A DNA stretch of 26,327 nt from a virus: IMG/VR virus record IMGVR_UViG_3300034522_000023, positions 1 through 26,327 of that record. One strand, written 5' to 3'. Positions 6,306-12,383 of the stretch are shown in pieces. The notes below the pieces were generated by a model. That model was not told the DNA's origin. It did not search any database and worked only from the letters and a program-made list of their open reading frames with translations. Numbering within the stretch: the stretch's first letter is position 1; every line of letters begins with the position of its first letter. The translations under genes and the position numbers were made by a program.

Positions 6306-7283
6306 ATGAAGACTTTCGACGCTTCCCCCCAGGCGCAACTGGGCTTCCTGTTGGGTCAACTGACCTACGTTGAACAGGAAGTCCTGCGCCAGCCGTACCC
6401 AGAAATCAAATACCCGTCGATCCTGACCGTGGACACCTCGGCGCCGGACTACACCGAGTCGATCGCCTTCAAGGTACTCGACTACAAGGGTGAGCCGGCA
6501 CCAATCGGTGACGTTTCCCATGACTTCCCGCTGGCTGAAATTGCTGCCAAGGTCGGCGGTGTTGACGTGGTTCAGGCCGGCCTGGGCTACACCTACACCC
6601 AAATCGAAGTCGGCAAGGCCATGCAAATCGCCAACTCTGTCGGCTTCGGTGGTGCGATCAACCTGTTGGCCGAGAAGCCAATCGCAACCCGCACCCTGAC
6701 CGAGCAGTGGCTGGACCGTGTGGCGTTCGTCGGTGATGCTCGCTGGCCTTCGCTGACCACTGGCGGCCTGCTGAAGTATCCAGGCGTACCAGTCGTTGCT
6801 ACTGGCACCCTGCTGGGCGGCGCGAACAAGACCATCGCCCAGATCCTGGCCGCTGGTGGCGAGACCGCTGCAAACGAGATCCTGACCCTGCTGAACAACG
6901 CGATCCTGCGTGTTTACGCTACTCAGACCAACTCGATTTTCCGCCCGACTCACATCCTGCTGCCGCTGGTTGAATACGGCCTGTTGACCACCTTCCGAAT
7001 CCCGAACACCTCGGAAACGCTGGTCAGCTACCTCGAGCGCGTGCTGAACATCAAGATTGAGCCAATCCTGCAGGCGTCCACCGCCGGCGCTGGTGGCGGT
7101 AATCGCATGATGGTCTACACCAAAAACGCCCAGTTCGCCAAGTTCCACCTGCCAATGCCTTACACGCTGAACGCGCCGATCCCGTCTCACGGCGGCCTGC
7201 GCTTCGAAGCCGCTGGTGTGGTGCGCACTGCTGGTACTGAGCTCAGAATCCCGCAAAGTCATTTATATGTAGATAACGTATAA
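6306..7283 (+). CDS. Major capsid protein, DUF2184 family
   Basis: A 325-residue protein beginning MKTFDASPQAQLGFLLGQ; AAGGATC lies 7-13 bases before the start. The body matches the DUF2184 HK97-fold capsid family: FVGDARWPSLTTGGLLKYPG in the middle and YLERVLNIKIEPI later. It forms the icosahedral shell. Codon use is highly biased to C/G third positions until about 7240; the last 10 codons (PQSHLYVDNV) switch to A/T-ending codons (CAT TTA TAT GTA GAT AAC GTA TAA). That end lies directly against the inserted endonuclease gene, and a copy of HLYVD in normal phage codons is found at 8034-8048 beyond it. I infer that this 3' end was replaced when the endonuclease arrived. Confidence 0.9.
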   Translation: MKTFDASPQAQLGFLLGQLTYVEQEVLRQPYPEIKYPSILTVDTSAPDYTESIAFKVLDYKGEPAPIGDVSHDFPLAEIAAKVGGVDVVQAGLGYTYTQIEVGKAMQIANSVGFGGAINLLAEKPIATRTLTEQWLDRVAFVGDARWPSLTTGGLLKYPGVPVVATGTLLGGANKTIAQILAAGGETAANEILTLLNNAILRVYATQTNSIFRPTHILLPLVEYGLLTTFRIPNTSETLVSYLERVLNIKIEPILQASTAGAGGGNRMMVYTKNAQFAKFHLPMPYTLNAPIPSHGGLRFEAAGVVRTAGTELRIPQSHLYVDNV

Positions 7284-7299
7284 ACGACTGAGCGGATTT

Positions 7300-7325
7300 A
7301 AGCCCGCTTATTGCGGGCTTTCTTT
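7300..7325 (+). terminator. Terminator after the major capsid gene
   Basis: AAGCCCGC at 7300-7307 pairs perfectly with GCGGGCTT at 7313-7320 around a 5-base loop, followed by TCTTT. It lies 17 bases after the capsid stop, and the convergent endonuclease gene ends in its loop (stop complement at 7308-7310). It could cut readthrough from the capsid gene into the antisense of the endonuclease gene; downstream head and tail genes then need readthrough or another promoter. Confidence 0.8.
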
Positions 7326-8009
7326 AGACCCTTTTGCCATGTTTTCTTCTTTCCAGAGTGGTTGCAAGTTAGGGAGTGCGTGTATATCTAGGGTCTCAAG
7401 GTTTCCTTCTCGCACAAAAGAGGATACGGGGCGAACGTGATCTATTTCCCATTCGCCGTAGTTATCCCATGACATGCCGTCCTTAAATAGGGACTCCATA
7501 TGTGACTTGAATTCTTCTCTGGAATATCCGAGAGCGGCAATCTTGAAGTCATCGTTCTTGATCTTCTTTAGTCGCTTTATGCTGGCTCGTATTGCATAGG
7601 ATAAAGCCATTTTCTCAGGGTTGTTCTTCCGGTAAAGATCCTGCATGGCCTTTACCTTTTCTGGGTTTTTGCTTTTCCAGTCCTTAGACCATGCATACAT
7701 TTTTTTCCTTCCCTCCGTGGTCGCGAATCGCTTTTTCCAGTTGGCGGACGAGGCTTCATTTGTTTTCTTTCTGAATTCAGGGTCGGCGTGATAGCGACGA
7801 AGATTGTTTTCTCTGCATATCTTCCTTTGCTTTTCTAGGTACTCAGGATTGTTCGCTCTTTCATTGGCTGCCCATTCTGATGCGCAAGTAACGCAGGCAT
7901 AGCTGCTTACGCGCCGGTCAGAAACATGACCGTTTGGGCACTCTTTTCCGCTGAAGTAGTACTTGAGGCCAGTAGCCTTGGCTTCTTTTCGGGAAATTAT
8001 CTCTTTCAT
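7308..8009 (-). CDS. HNH homing endonuclease, free-standing
   Basis: A 233-residue protein beginning MKEIISRKEAKATGLKYYFS. The start at 8009 follows AAAGGAG, a near-perfect ribosome binding site with a 6-base gap; an ATG nine codons upstream (8036) lacks one. Residues 24-42 hold a zinc-binding pattern (CPNGH then YACVTC; Cys24, His28, Cys39, Cys42). A long basic helical region (about 60-170) probably binds DNA. Residues 186-225 hold the HNH nuclease: EWEIDHVRPVSSF with Asp190-His191, LPNLQPLW, and KEENMAKGSK ending the metal-binding finger. The gene lies opposite to all neighbours and is A/T-rich with many AAA, TTT and AGG-type codons. Such genes spread by cutting copies of the phage genome that lack them. 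Confidence 0.85.
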   Translation of the reverse strand: MKEIISRKEAKATGLKYYFSGKECPNGHVSDRRVSSYACVTCASEWAANERANNPEYLEKQRKICRENNLRRYHADPEFRKKTNEASSANWKKRFATTEGRKKMYAWSKDWKSKNPEKVKAMQDLYRKNNPEKMALSYAIRASIKRLKKIKNDDFKIAALGYSREEFKSHMESLFKDGMSWDNYGEWEIDHVRPVSSFVREGNLETLDIHALPNLQPLWKEENMAKGSKESPQ

Positions 8010-8030
8010 TGTCGCTCCTTTGAAATGGAA

Positions 8031-8057
8031 GATCACCTTTATGTGGACGGACTATAC
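8031..8057 (+). pseudogene. Displaced remnant of the original capsid 3' end
   Basis: The nine codons GAT CAC CTT TAT GTG GAC GGA CTA TAC read DHLYVDGLY, matching SHLYVDNV-stop at the current capsid C-terminus, with every shared residue except Tyr using a different codon. The remnant lies immediately after the endonuclease gene and immediately before the ATG of the next gene, which is where the capsid gene would have ended before the insertion. The last codon TAC differs by one base from TAA, so the old stop has probably decayed. The match is short, so the case rests on five identical residues plus exact position. Confidence 0.65.
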
Positions 8058-8228
8058 ATGGCAACGCTCACGAACACCAGCCCCAACCCGATAGTTCTAC
8101 CGAATCGCACGATCCAGCCCGGCGAGGTCATCACTGACTTCGACGACAAGGAAGCCGACAAGCTGAAAGACGACCTGTTCGTCAAGGCTGGCTGGCTGAA
8201 GATCGAGTTCAAGGCGAAAGCCAAGTAA
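8058..8228 (+). CDS. Small head-region protein, unidentified
   Basis: A 56-residue protein beginning MATLTNTSPNPIVLPNRTIQPGEVI, with a Lys-rich end (IEFKAKAK). The N-terminal half looks like a small beta domain, the middle (DFDDKEADKLKDDLFVKAGW) a helix that could interact with another protein. Small proteins of this sort are common between the capsid and neck genes of myophages; I do not know a function. ATG 8058 is preferred (GGACGG at 8045-8050 upstream), but the frame is open back to ATG 8025, and that longer product would carry the capsid remnant at its N-terminus. A terminator follows at 8236. Confidence 0.7.
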   Translation: MATLTNTSPNPIVLPNRTIQPGEVITDFDDKEADKLKDDLFVKAGWLKIEFKAKAK

Positions 8229-8235
8229 TACCGAC

Positions 8236-8262
8236 AGCCCCTCCTAACCCGAGGGGCTTTTG
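8236..8262 (+). terminator. Terminator-shaped hairpin between head and neck genes
   Basis: AGCCCCTC at 8236-8243 pairs perfectly with GAGGGGCT at 8251-8258 around a 7-base loop, followed by TTT and GC. It lies 7 bases after one gene and 19 before the next co-directional gene, so it is either an attenuator within the late operon or is normally read through. Confidence 0.75.
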
Positions 8263-8280
8263 CATTCTGGAGTCTGACCC

Positions 8281-8718
8281 GTGGCTGAACTGACCATTGA
8301 AGTGACGCCGGCGATCATTGCGGACTTCCGAGCGTTCTACGAAGAATTTTCTGACAGTGCTATTTGGTCTGATACCAAGATCACCAAAGCGCTGTACATC
8401 GCACGCGGCGAGTTTGGCGGCTGCGCGCACTGGGGCGACTACAAGCCCTATTCATTCTTCCAGCGAGGCTGGTTCGCCCTGGCGGCGCACTACCTGACCT
8501 GGAACAAGGCTACATCTGATGCCACCGGTGCTGATGGCAGCGCCTCGACGCCGTACGCACAGGCAAGCAAGTCGGTCCGTGATGAGTCGGTGTCCTACGC
8601 CATCCCGGCGGCGAATGCCAGTCTGACGGTGTGGGAAGCATCCCTGGCCCTGACGCCATACGGCCTTGAGTACCTGCACCTGCGCTCTCGGGCTGCTATG
8701 GGAGCGATCTGCGTATGA
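8281..8718 (+). CDS. Head-tail connector protein, DUF4054
   Basis: A 145-residue protein starting with GTG (TGGAGTC at 8268-8274 upstream). The sequence fits the DUF4054 family: FRAFYEEFSDSAIWSDTKI and ARGEFGGCAHWGDYK near the N-terminus, FQRGWFALAAHYLTW in the middle, and a C-terminal LTPYGLEYLHLRSRAAMG. These helical proteins bind under the portal as the first connector ring and link the head to the tail neck. The stop overlaps the next start (ATGA at 8715), which suggests coupled translation. GTG is the only plausible start near the ribosome binding site. Confidence 0.8.
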   Translation: MAELTIEVTPAIIADFRAFYEEFSDSAIWSDTKITKALYIARGEFGGCAHWGDYKPYSFFQRGWFALAAHYLTWNKATSDATGADGSASTPYAQASKSVRDESVSYAIPAANASLTVWEASLALTPYGLEYLHLRSRAAMGAICV

Positions 8719-9212
8719 TCGAGCCAACCATAAGCATGGTCGGGACGCAGCAGGTTGAACAAGCACTGAAGCAGCTGGCCAAGCGGCTTGAAGGTCAGAC
8801 CCGTGTGTTGGTCGGGGTGCCAGAAGGCGCCGGCTCGTACGAAGACGGTCTGACCATAGCCACCATCGCCGCAGTGAACAACTTCGGCTCGGCTGACGGT
8901 CATATCCCGGCTCGACCATTCCTTGAACCGGCTATAACGAAAGGCGCGCCGCAGTACCAGCGCCTCGCCGAGATAATGATTCCAAAGGTGCTTTCAGGCT
9001 CTATGGCCATGACGACCCTGCTTGAACAGATGGGTAGCTTGGCCGAAGGGCATGTAAAGCAAGAAATTACCGACTTAGATACGCCACCAAACGCGCAGTC
9101 CACCATCGACAGAAAGGGCTCAAGCAGCCCGCTGATCGATACGGGGGCTCTTCGCCAATCCATACGCTACGTCATCGACGAAAGCACGGAACCACTCGAA
9201 GAGGGTTTGTGA
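8715..9212 (+). CDS. Neck / tail completion protein, HK97 gp10- or Mu gpG-like
   Basis: A 165-residue protein with the motif order seen in tail completion and virion morphogenesis proteins: VLVGVPEG, then AAVNNFGSADGHIPARPFL, and near the C-terminus PLIDTGALRQSI. The IPARPF and PLIDTG.L..SI signatures are shared by the HK97 gp10-like and Mu gpG-like families, which terminate or stabilise the tail at the neck. No membrane or enzyme features are visible. It overlaps the previous gene by ATGA and the next by TGATG, within a tight neck-gene cluster. Confidence 0.75.
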   Translation: MIEPTISMVGTQQVEQALKQLAKRLEGQTRVLVGVPEGAGSYEDGLTIATIAAVNNFGSADGHIPARPFLEPAITKGAPQYQRLAEIMIPKVLSGSMAMTTLLEQMGSLAEGHVKQEITDLDTPPNAQSTIDRKGSSSPLIDTGALRQSIRYVIDESTEPLEEGL

Positions 9213-9631
9213 TGGGCCTCAATATGCGCGGCCACGTCAGCGGGCCATTCATCACCCACAAGGGCGTGGTGCTCAACCGGTATTCCAGCGCGATCGTGGA
9301 CTTTGAACCGGTCCTGGCCATCACCTACACAGATTCCTTTGACGCGAATGTGCAGCCGGTCGGCGACAAGGAAATCGAATTCCTGCAGATCGGCGCCGAG
9401 CGAATTGACGACTTTCGGGTAGTCCACCGCAACGACGGCAAGGGAATTGAGCTATCTACTGAAGGCAAGCTTTCCGACATCCTGGTCTTTGCTGAGACGC
9501 CAGATAAGGCTGCGTCCTGGTGGAAGGCTGTAAACCGAGACTACCGCCCCTGGCACAACTTCTGCCGGGCCGTGGTGGCCAAGCTTGACCCTGCCGAGAT
9601 AGCCAGCCTGGAGACGCACACCGATGCTTGA
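9212..9631 (+). CDS. Neck-region protein, unidentified
   Basis: A 139-residue protein beginning MGLNMRGHVSGPFITHKGVVL. I use ATG 9212 because GAGGG (9201-9205) then has a suitable 6-base gap; GTG one codon upstream is too close. The N-terminal half is beta-rich (LAITYTDSFDANVQPVGDKEIEF), the C-terminal half helical with an aromatic patch (AASWWKAVNRDYRPWHNFCRAVV). Position between the gpG/gp10-like gene and the neck terminator-like gene suggests a head completion or tail terminator component. I do not recognise a specific family. It overlaps the next gene by 8 bases. Confidence 0.75.
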   Translation: MGLNMRGHVSGPFITHKGVVLNRYSSAIVDFEPVLAITYTDSFDANVQPVGDKEIEFLQIGAERIDDFRVVHRNDGKGIELSTEGKLSDILVFAETPDKAASWWKAVNRDYRPWHNFCRAVVAKLDPAEIASLETHTDA

Positions 9632-10181
9632 CTCCAAAGCGCTATCCAAGGCGGTTTGCCGGATTGTCGTGGCTGTTACTGGCCTGCCGGCCGACAAGGT
9701 GATCCTTGCGGACAACAACACCGCGGCCCCTTCTGGCAGCTACTGCGCCGTACGACTGCAAAACCCTGAGCAATTCGGCCAGGCGCTCAACTCGCAAACC
9801 AACGTGCCGGCCCAGGATGACCCTCAGTACGAGGACATCATCGCCAAAGTGGCTACCCAGTTCACGCTGGGCTTTAGCATCAACTTCTACCGGTCCGGCG
9901 CCGTGATGTATGCCGCCGCCCTGTGCGAGGCCAACAAACGCGAGCCGGTGAAAACGATCCTTCGCACCGCGAAGCTGGGATGGTCCCGCGTATCGCCAAT
10001 CAACAACCTGACTGGCCTGTATCAGGCTGCTATGGAAGAGCGAGCCCAGCTCACCCTGTACCTGTATGGCGAATCCATTGCCGAGGACCGCATCCAGCGG
10101 ATCTATCGCGCGGGTTTCTCCGTGGAAACCGAACAATCTGGCGCCGTTGCGCAAGGGGAAGTAAATGGCTTATCCGGCTGA
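9624..10181 (+). CDS. Phage neck terminator protein, gp12/LIC_12616-like
   Basis: A 185-residue protein beginning MLDSKALSKAVCRIVVAVTG. The patterns ADNNTAAPSGSYCAVRL early, TLGFSINFYRSGAVMYA in the middle, and ERAQLTLYLYGESI late are typical of the neck terminator family that precedes DUF3383 sheath genes in Pseudomonas-type myophages. These proteins cap the tail and join it to the neck. It overlaps the sheath gene by 17 bases. The assignment rests on remembered family context plus position directly before the sheath. Confidence 0.7.
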   Translation: MLDSKALSKAVCRIVVAVTGLPADKVILADNNTAAPSGSYCAVRLQNPEQFGQALNSQTNVPAQDDPQYEDIIAKVATQFTLGFSINFYRSGAVMYAAALCEANKREPVKTILRTAKLGWSRVSPINNLTGLYQAAMEERAQLTLYLYGESIAEDRIQRIYRAGFSVETEQSGAVAQGEVNGLSG

Positions 10182-11295
10182 AAGCATCATCAACATCGAC
10201 ACGCTGATCAGTTCGGCTGGCCTTGGCACTGCCAATTTCGGCGCCGGCATGGTCTTCGCTGATTTCGATTCGTCCAGCGATTCTGGCTTTGTCGAAGGCA
10301 CCTATCGCGATTATGGCTCAGCCGCTGCGGTGGCCGTGGACTTCGACATTGCATCAGACCCATACAAGGCGGCCCTGGCATGGTTTTCAGCTCTGCCGAA
10401 GCCAAAGTCTCTGCGCATCTACCTTCGGGAAGAGCTGCACACCGCCGTCCAGTCGTTCAACGACGCCATCAACAAGCGCATCTGGTTCTACTGGTTCGAG
10501 TTCGAAACATCGATCCGGGCTGTTGATGCTGACGTCCTTGCGCTTGTCGAGGCAGCCGATGCTGCCGGCAAGTTCCTGGCCTTCACCACCAACCAGGCCG
10601 CCGTGCGCGACCCGGCGGTATCCACGGATATCGTGAGCAAGGCATTTGTCCAGGGTTCTCGCCGGATGTTCATCGTCAGCCATGCCACTGAGCTGTACGC
10701 GGGCTTCGAACTTGCTGCGGTGTTCAGTAGGGTCAACTTCAACGCGGCGAACTCGACCATCACTGGCGAATTCAAGAAGCTGCCAGGCATTGACGCCGAG
10801 GACCTGACCCAGACGGCCTACTCCGCGATGAGGCAGAAAGGCGCGGTTTTCTACACCGTGGTGGAGACCGGCGGCGAGAAAGACATGGGCCGAGTCATCA
10901 ACTCGAAGTCCACGTCGACCTTCGGCGAATTCATCGACGATGTGTTCAACCTGGACGCCTTCGTCAACTACTTGACCATCAACCTGTACAACGCGCTGAC
11001 CAAGGTGCCGACCAAGCTGCGCCAGACTTCTGCTGGCCAGCAGGTGCTGATCGATGCGGCCTCGCAGATTGGCGAGCGCTTCATCGACAATGGCTACTTG
11101 GGCGAGCGTTTCTATCCGAGTGACGAAACCGGTGAGCAGGTCCTGAGCCGCGGTTACGAGGTTCTTACCAAGGCTGAGGATATCCGCAACATCACCGATG
11201 CAGAGCGAGCCGATCGCCAGGCCGCGCCGATCATTATGCGTCTGTTCCGTGCCGGCGCTATCCATGCCGTCGACGTGACGGTTCAAGTTGAATAA
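10165..11295 (+). CDS. Contractile tail sheath protein, DUF3383
   Basis: A 376-residue protein beginning MAYPAESIINIDTLISSAG, with AAGGGGAA 4-12 bases before the start. It matches the DUF3383 family: DYGSAAAVAVDF near residue 50, then WFSALPKPKSLRIYLRE, and a C-terminal section rich in DITDAERADRQAAPI-like sequence. The sheath forms the outer tail cylinder and contracts to drive the tube through the envelope, so this gene defines the phage as a myovirus type. The tail tube gene follows 13 bases later, the universal sheath-tube order. At 376 residues it is short among sheath proteins, in line with simple myophages lacking extra decoration domains. Confidence 0.85.
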   Translation: MAYPAESIINIDTLISSAGLGTANFGAGMVFADFDSSSDSGFVEGTYRDYGSAAAVAVDFDIASDPYKAALAWFSALPKPKSLRIYLREELHTAVQSFNDAINKRIWFYWFEFETSIRAVDADVLALVEAADAAGKFLAFTTNQAAVRDPAVSTDIVSKAFVQGSRRMFIVSHATELYAGFELAAVFSRVNFNAANSTITGEFKKLPGIDAEDLTQTAYSAMRQKGAVFYTVVETGGEKDMGRVINSKSTSTFGEFIDDVFNLDAFVNYLTINLYNALTKVPTKLRQTSAGQQVLIDAASQIGERFIDNGYLGERFYPSDETGEQVLSRGYEVLTKAEDIRNITDAERADRQAAPIIMRLFRAGAIHAVDVTVQVE

Positions 11296-11308
11296 GGGGC
11301 GGTAGAGC

Positions 11309-11713
11309 ATGGCACTTTCAGATCTTTCTGTAGAAAACACCATTGTGGTGATCACCGGCGTTGGCGTGCTGGACGACTGGGGTCGCACTGACCCGCCTTT
11401 CACCGTCGAACCCATCGATGACCAGGCGAACCTGAGCCGGGGCTTGGGAGGCAACGCTGTCCGCTTCCATCGCAAGAACCCCGGCCTGCGCCTGACCGTG
11501 AACCTGATGCCGGGCAGTCCGCAGGCCCTGGCATTGCAGGCGCAGATCACGGCCAAAGCCGAAGTCTCCGGCTCCTATGCTTCGATTGCTGGCTTAGAAG
11601 GCGGCGTGTTCTCCGAGGGCGTGGTCACTCGCGGCAAATCCATGGCGCGTGGCGGCCCCGGCATGAATGACGCGACGTTCGTCATGGAATTCAACAAAGG
11701 CGTGATCGTATGA
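11309..11713 (+). CDS. Tail tube protein
   Basis: A 134-residue protein beginning MALSDLSVENTIVVITGVG, mostly beta, with a preceding AAGGGGC. Size, position directly after the sheath and the motif run (DDWGRTDPPFTVEPIDDQ, then NPGLRLTVNLMPGSPQ) fit the DUF3277-like tube proteins of this myophage group. Hexameric rings stack into the inner tube through which DNA passes. The stop overlaps the start of the chaperone gene (ATGA at 11710). Confidence 0.8.
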   Translation: MALSDLSVENTIVVITGVGVLDDWGRTDPPFTVEPIDDQANLSRGLGGNAVRFHRKNPGLRLTVNLMPGSPQALALQAQITAKAEVSGSYASIAGLEGGVFSEGVVTRGKSMARGGPGMNDATFVMEFNKGVIV

Positions 11714-12195
11714 ATCAGGCTGAGTCTCATATCCGCACTGTCGAGCATGACGGCGTGACCTACCGCTTCGCCATGCCCAGCGCGGAGAAGCAGCGCGCGA
11801 TTCTGTTCCGCCTGGGCAAGTACGGCGTGGAGCCGATGATTCGCGGCCTGGCCCTGGCCGAGATCGGTGCCAATTCCTCGGTGGGGGTCGCCGGCGGGAT
11901 CGTTGGCAGCATGCTGGCTCGGATGCCCGAGGATGATTTCAACTTCATCTGCGAGTCGCTATTGGGCAAGCTGTTCAAGGAAGGGTCGTCCACTCCCTTG
12001 ACCCTGGAAGACTTCTCGGGGCGCCTGAAGAGCTACTTCACTATCGTGGTGCTGGCGCTCGGGAGCACGTTCGAGGATTTTACCGGACTCCTGACCCTCT
12101 TCCAGAAATCTACCGCTTCAGCCGAGGCGCAGGATTCGAGTCAGGAGAACGAATCAACCCCGCCGTCGACTGGGAGCTCTGGCGTCCCTGCGTAG
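11710..12195 (+). CDS. Tail assembly chaperone (short, zero-frame form)
   Basis: A 161-residue protein beginning MNQAESHIRTVEHDGVTYRF, helical, with a low-complexity Ser/Glu/Pro-rich tail (from about residue 135). It lies between the tail tube and tape measure genes, where almost all long-tailed phages encode the tail assembly chaperone pair. In lambda (G and GT) the longer form comes from a -1 ribosomal frameshift near the end of the first frame. Here the -1 frame beyond this gene carries a clear coding run without a start codon, ending at 12341. The chaperone would coat the tape measure while the tube polymerises around it. Confidence 0.8.
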   Translation: MNQAESHIRTVEHDGVTYRFAMPSAEKQRAILFRLGKYGVEPMIRGLALAEIGANSSVGVAGGIVGSMLARMPEDDFNFICESLLGKLFKEGSSTPLTLEDFSGRLKSYFTIVVLALGSTFEDFTGLLTLFQKSTASAEAQDSSQENESTPPSTGSSGVPA

Positions 12196-12341
12196 GAATT
12201 CCGGGACTGTGCCCGCCGCTCTGCACCTACCGGGACCTCACGGACGGCACCTATTCGCTCGGCTGGGTCAAGCGGGCGAATCTGGTCATGGACGAAATGA
12301 TCTACGCGCGCCACCTGGCTACCGCAAACAATCAGAAATAG
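12108..12341 (+). CDS. -1 frame extension of the tail assembly chaperone
   Basis: This frame, one base back from the chaperone frame, encodes about 77 residues including IYRFSRGAGFESG, DWELWRPCVGIPGLC and a helical end (VKRANLVMDEMIYARHL), closing at TAG 12339-12341. Codon use is phage-like (C/G-ending) and the product looks like a folded domain. No ATG, GTG or TTG precedes the domain in frame, so access by frameshifting from the upstream gene is most likely; the fusion would be about 210 residues. Candidate slip points are TTT at 12079-12081 (T-TTT, then TAC) and AAA at 12106-12108 (then ATC). I place the start at the second because -1 coding character begins there; the true site is uncertain. 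Confidence 0.65.
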   Translation: MYRFSRGAGFESGERINPAVDWELWRPCVGIPGLCPPLCTYRDLTDGTYSLGWVKRANLVMDEMIYARHLATANNQK

Positions 12342-12369
12342 CCCTGCCCATGCGGGGCTTTTTGTTTTT
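12340..12369 (+). terminator. Terminator-shaped hairpin before the tape measure gene
   Basis: AGCCCTGC at 12340-12347 pairs with GCGGGGCT at 12352-12359 (one T-G pair) around CCAT, followed by a long T-rich tail (TTTTGTTTTT to 12369). It begins inside the stop codon of the chaperone extension and ends just before AAGGAG, the tape measure ribosome binding site. It is one of the strongest-looking terminators in the window, yet it sits inside the tail operon. Confidence 0.8.
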
Positions 12370-12383
12370 CAAGGAGCCGGCCC

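Larger units (their letters stand above)
7261..8030 (-). mobile_element. Homing-endonuclease insertion with rebuilt capsid end
   Basis: The stretch is visibly richer in A+T than its neighbours and carries one opposite-strand HNH gene. Left boundary: the capsid codons for HLYVD change to AT-rich synonyms from about 7258. Right boundary: phage-style codons for DHLYVDGL resume at 8031. The segment therefore seems to bring its own capsid 3' end, stop codon and terminator, leaving the original end displaced. Boundaries are accurate to perhaps 10-20 bases. No intron structure was recognised; a group I intron is less likely because the capsid frame ends in a stop before the insertion. Confidence 0.7.

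Noticed and set aside
6297-7262. Long open frame on the minus strand across the major capsid gene
   Set aside because: It mirrors the strong third-position G/C bias of the capsid gene, has no ribosome binding site and gives no recognisable protein; capsid family residues lie on the plus strand.
7261-8057. Group I intron in the capsid gene
   Set aside because: The capsid frame ends at a stop before the insertion, the endonuclease is on the opposite strand, and I could not recognise intron core pairings. A rebuilt gene end explains the duplicated HLYVD better.
10387-11556. 389-codon minus-strand frame opposite the sheath and tube genes
   Set aside because: A shadow of the G/C-biased sheath gene; it crosses the sheath-tube boundary and its composition is Arg/His/Val-rich without domain features.
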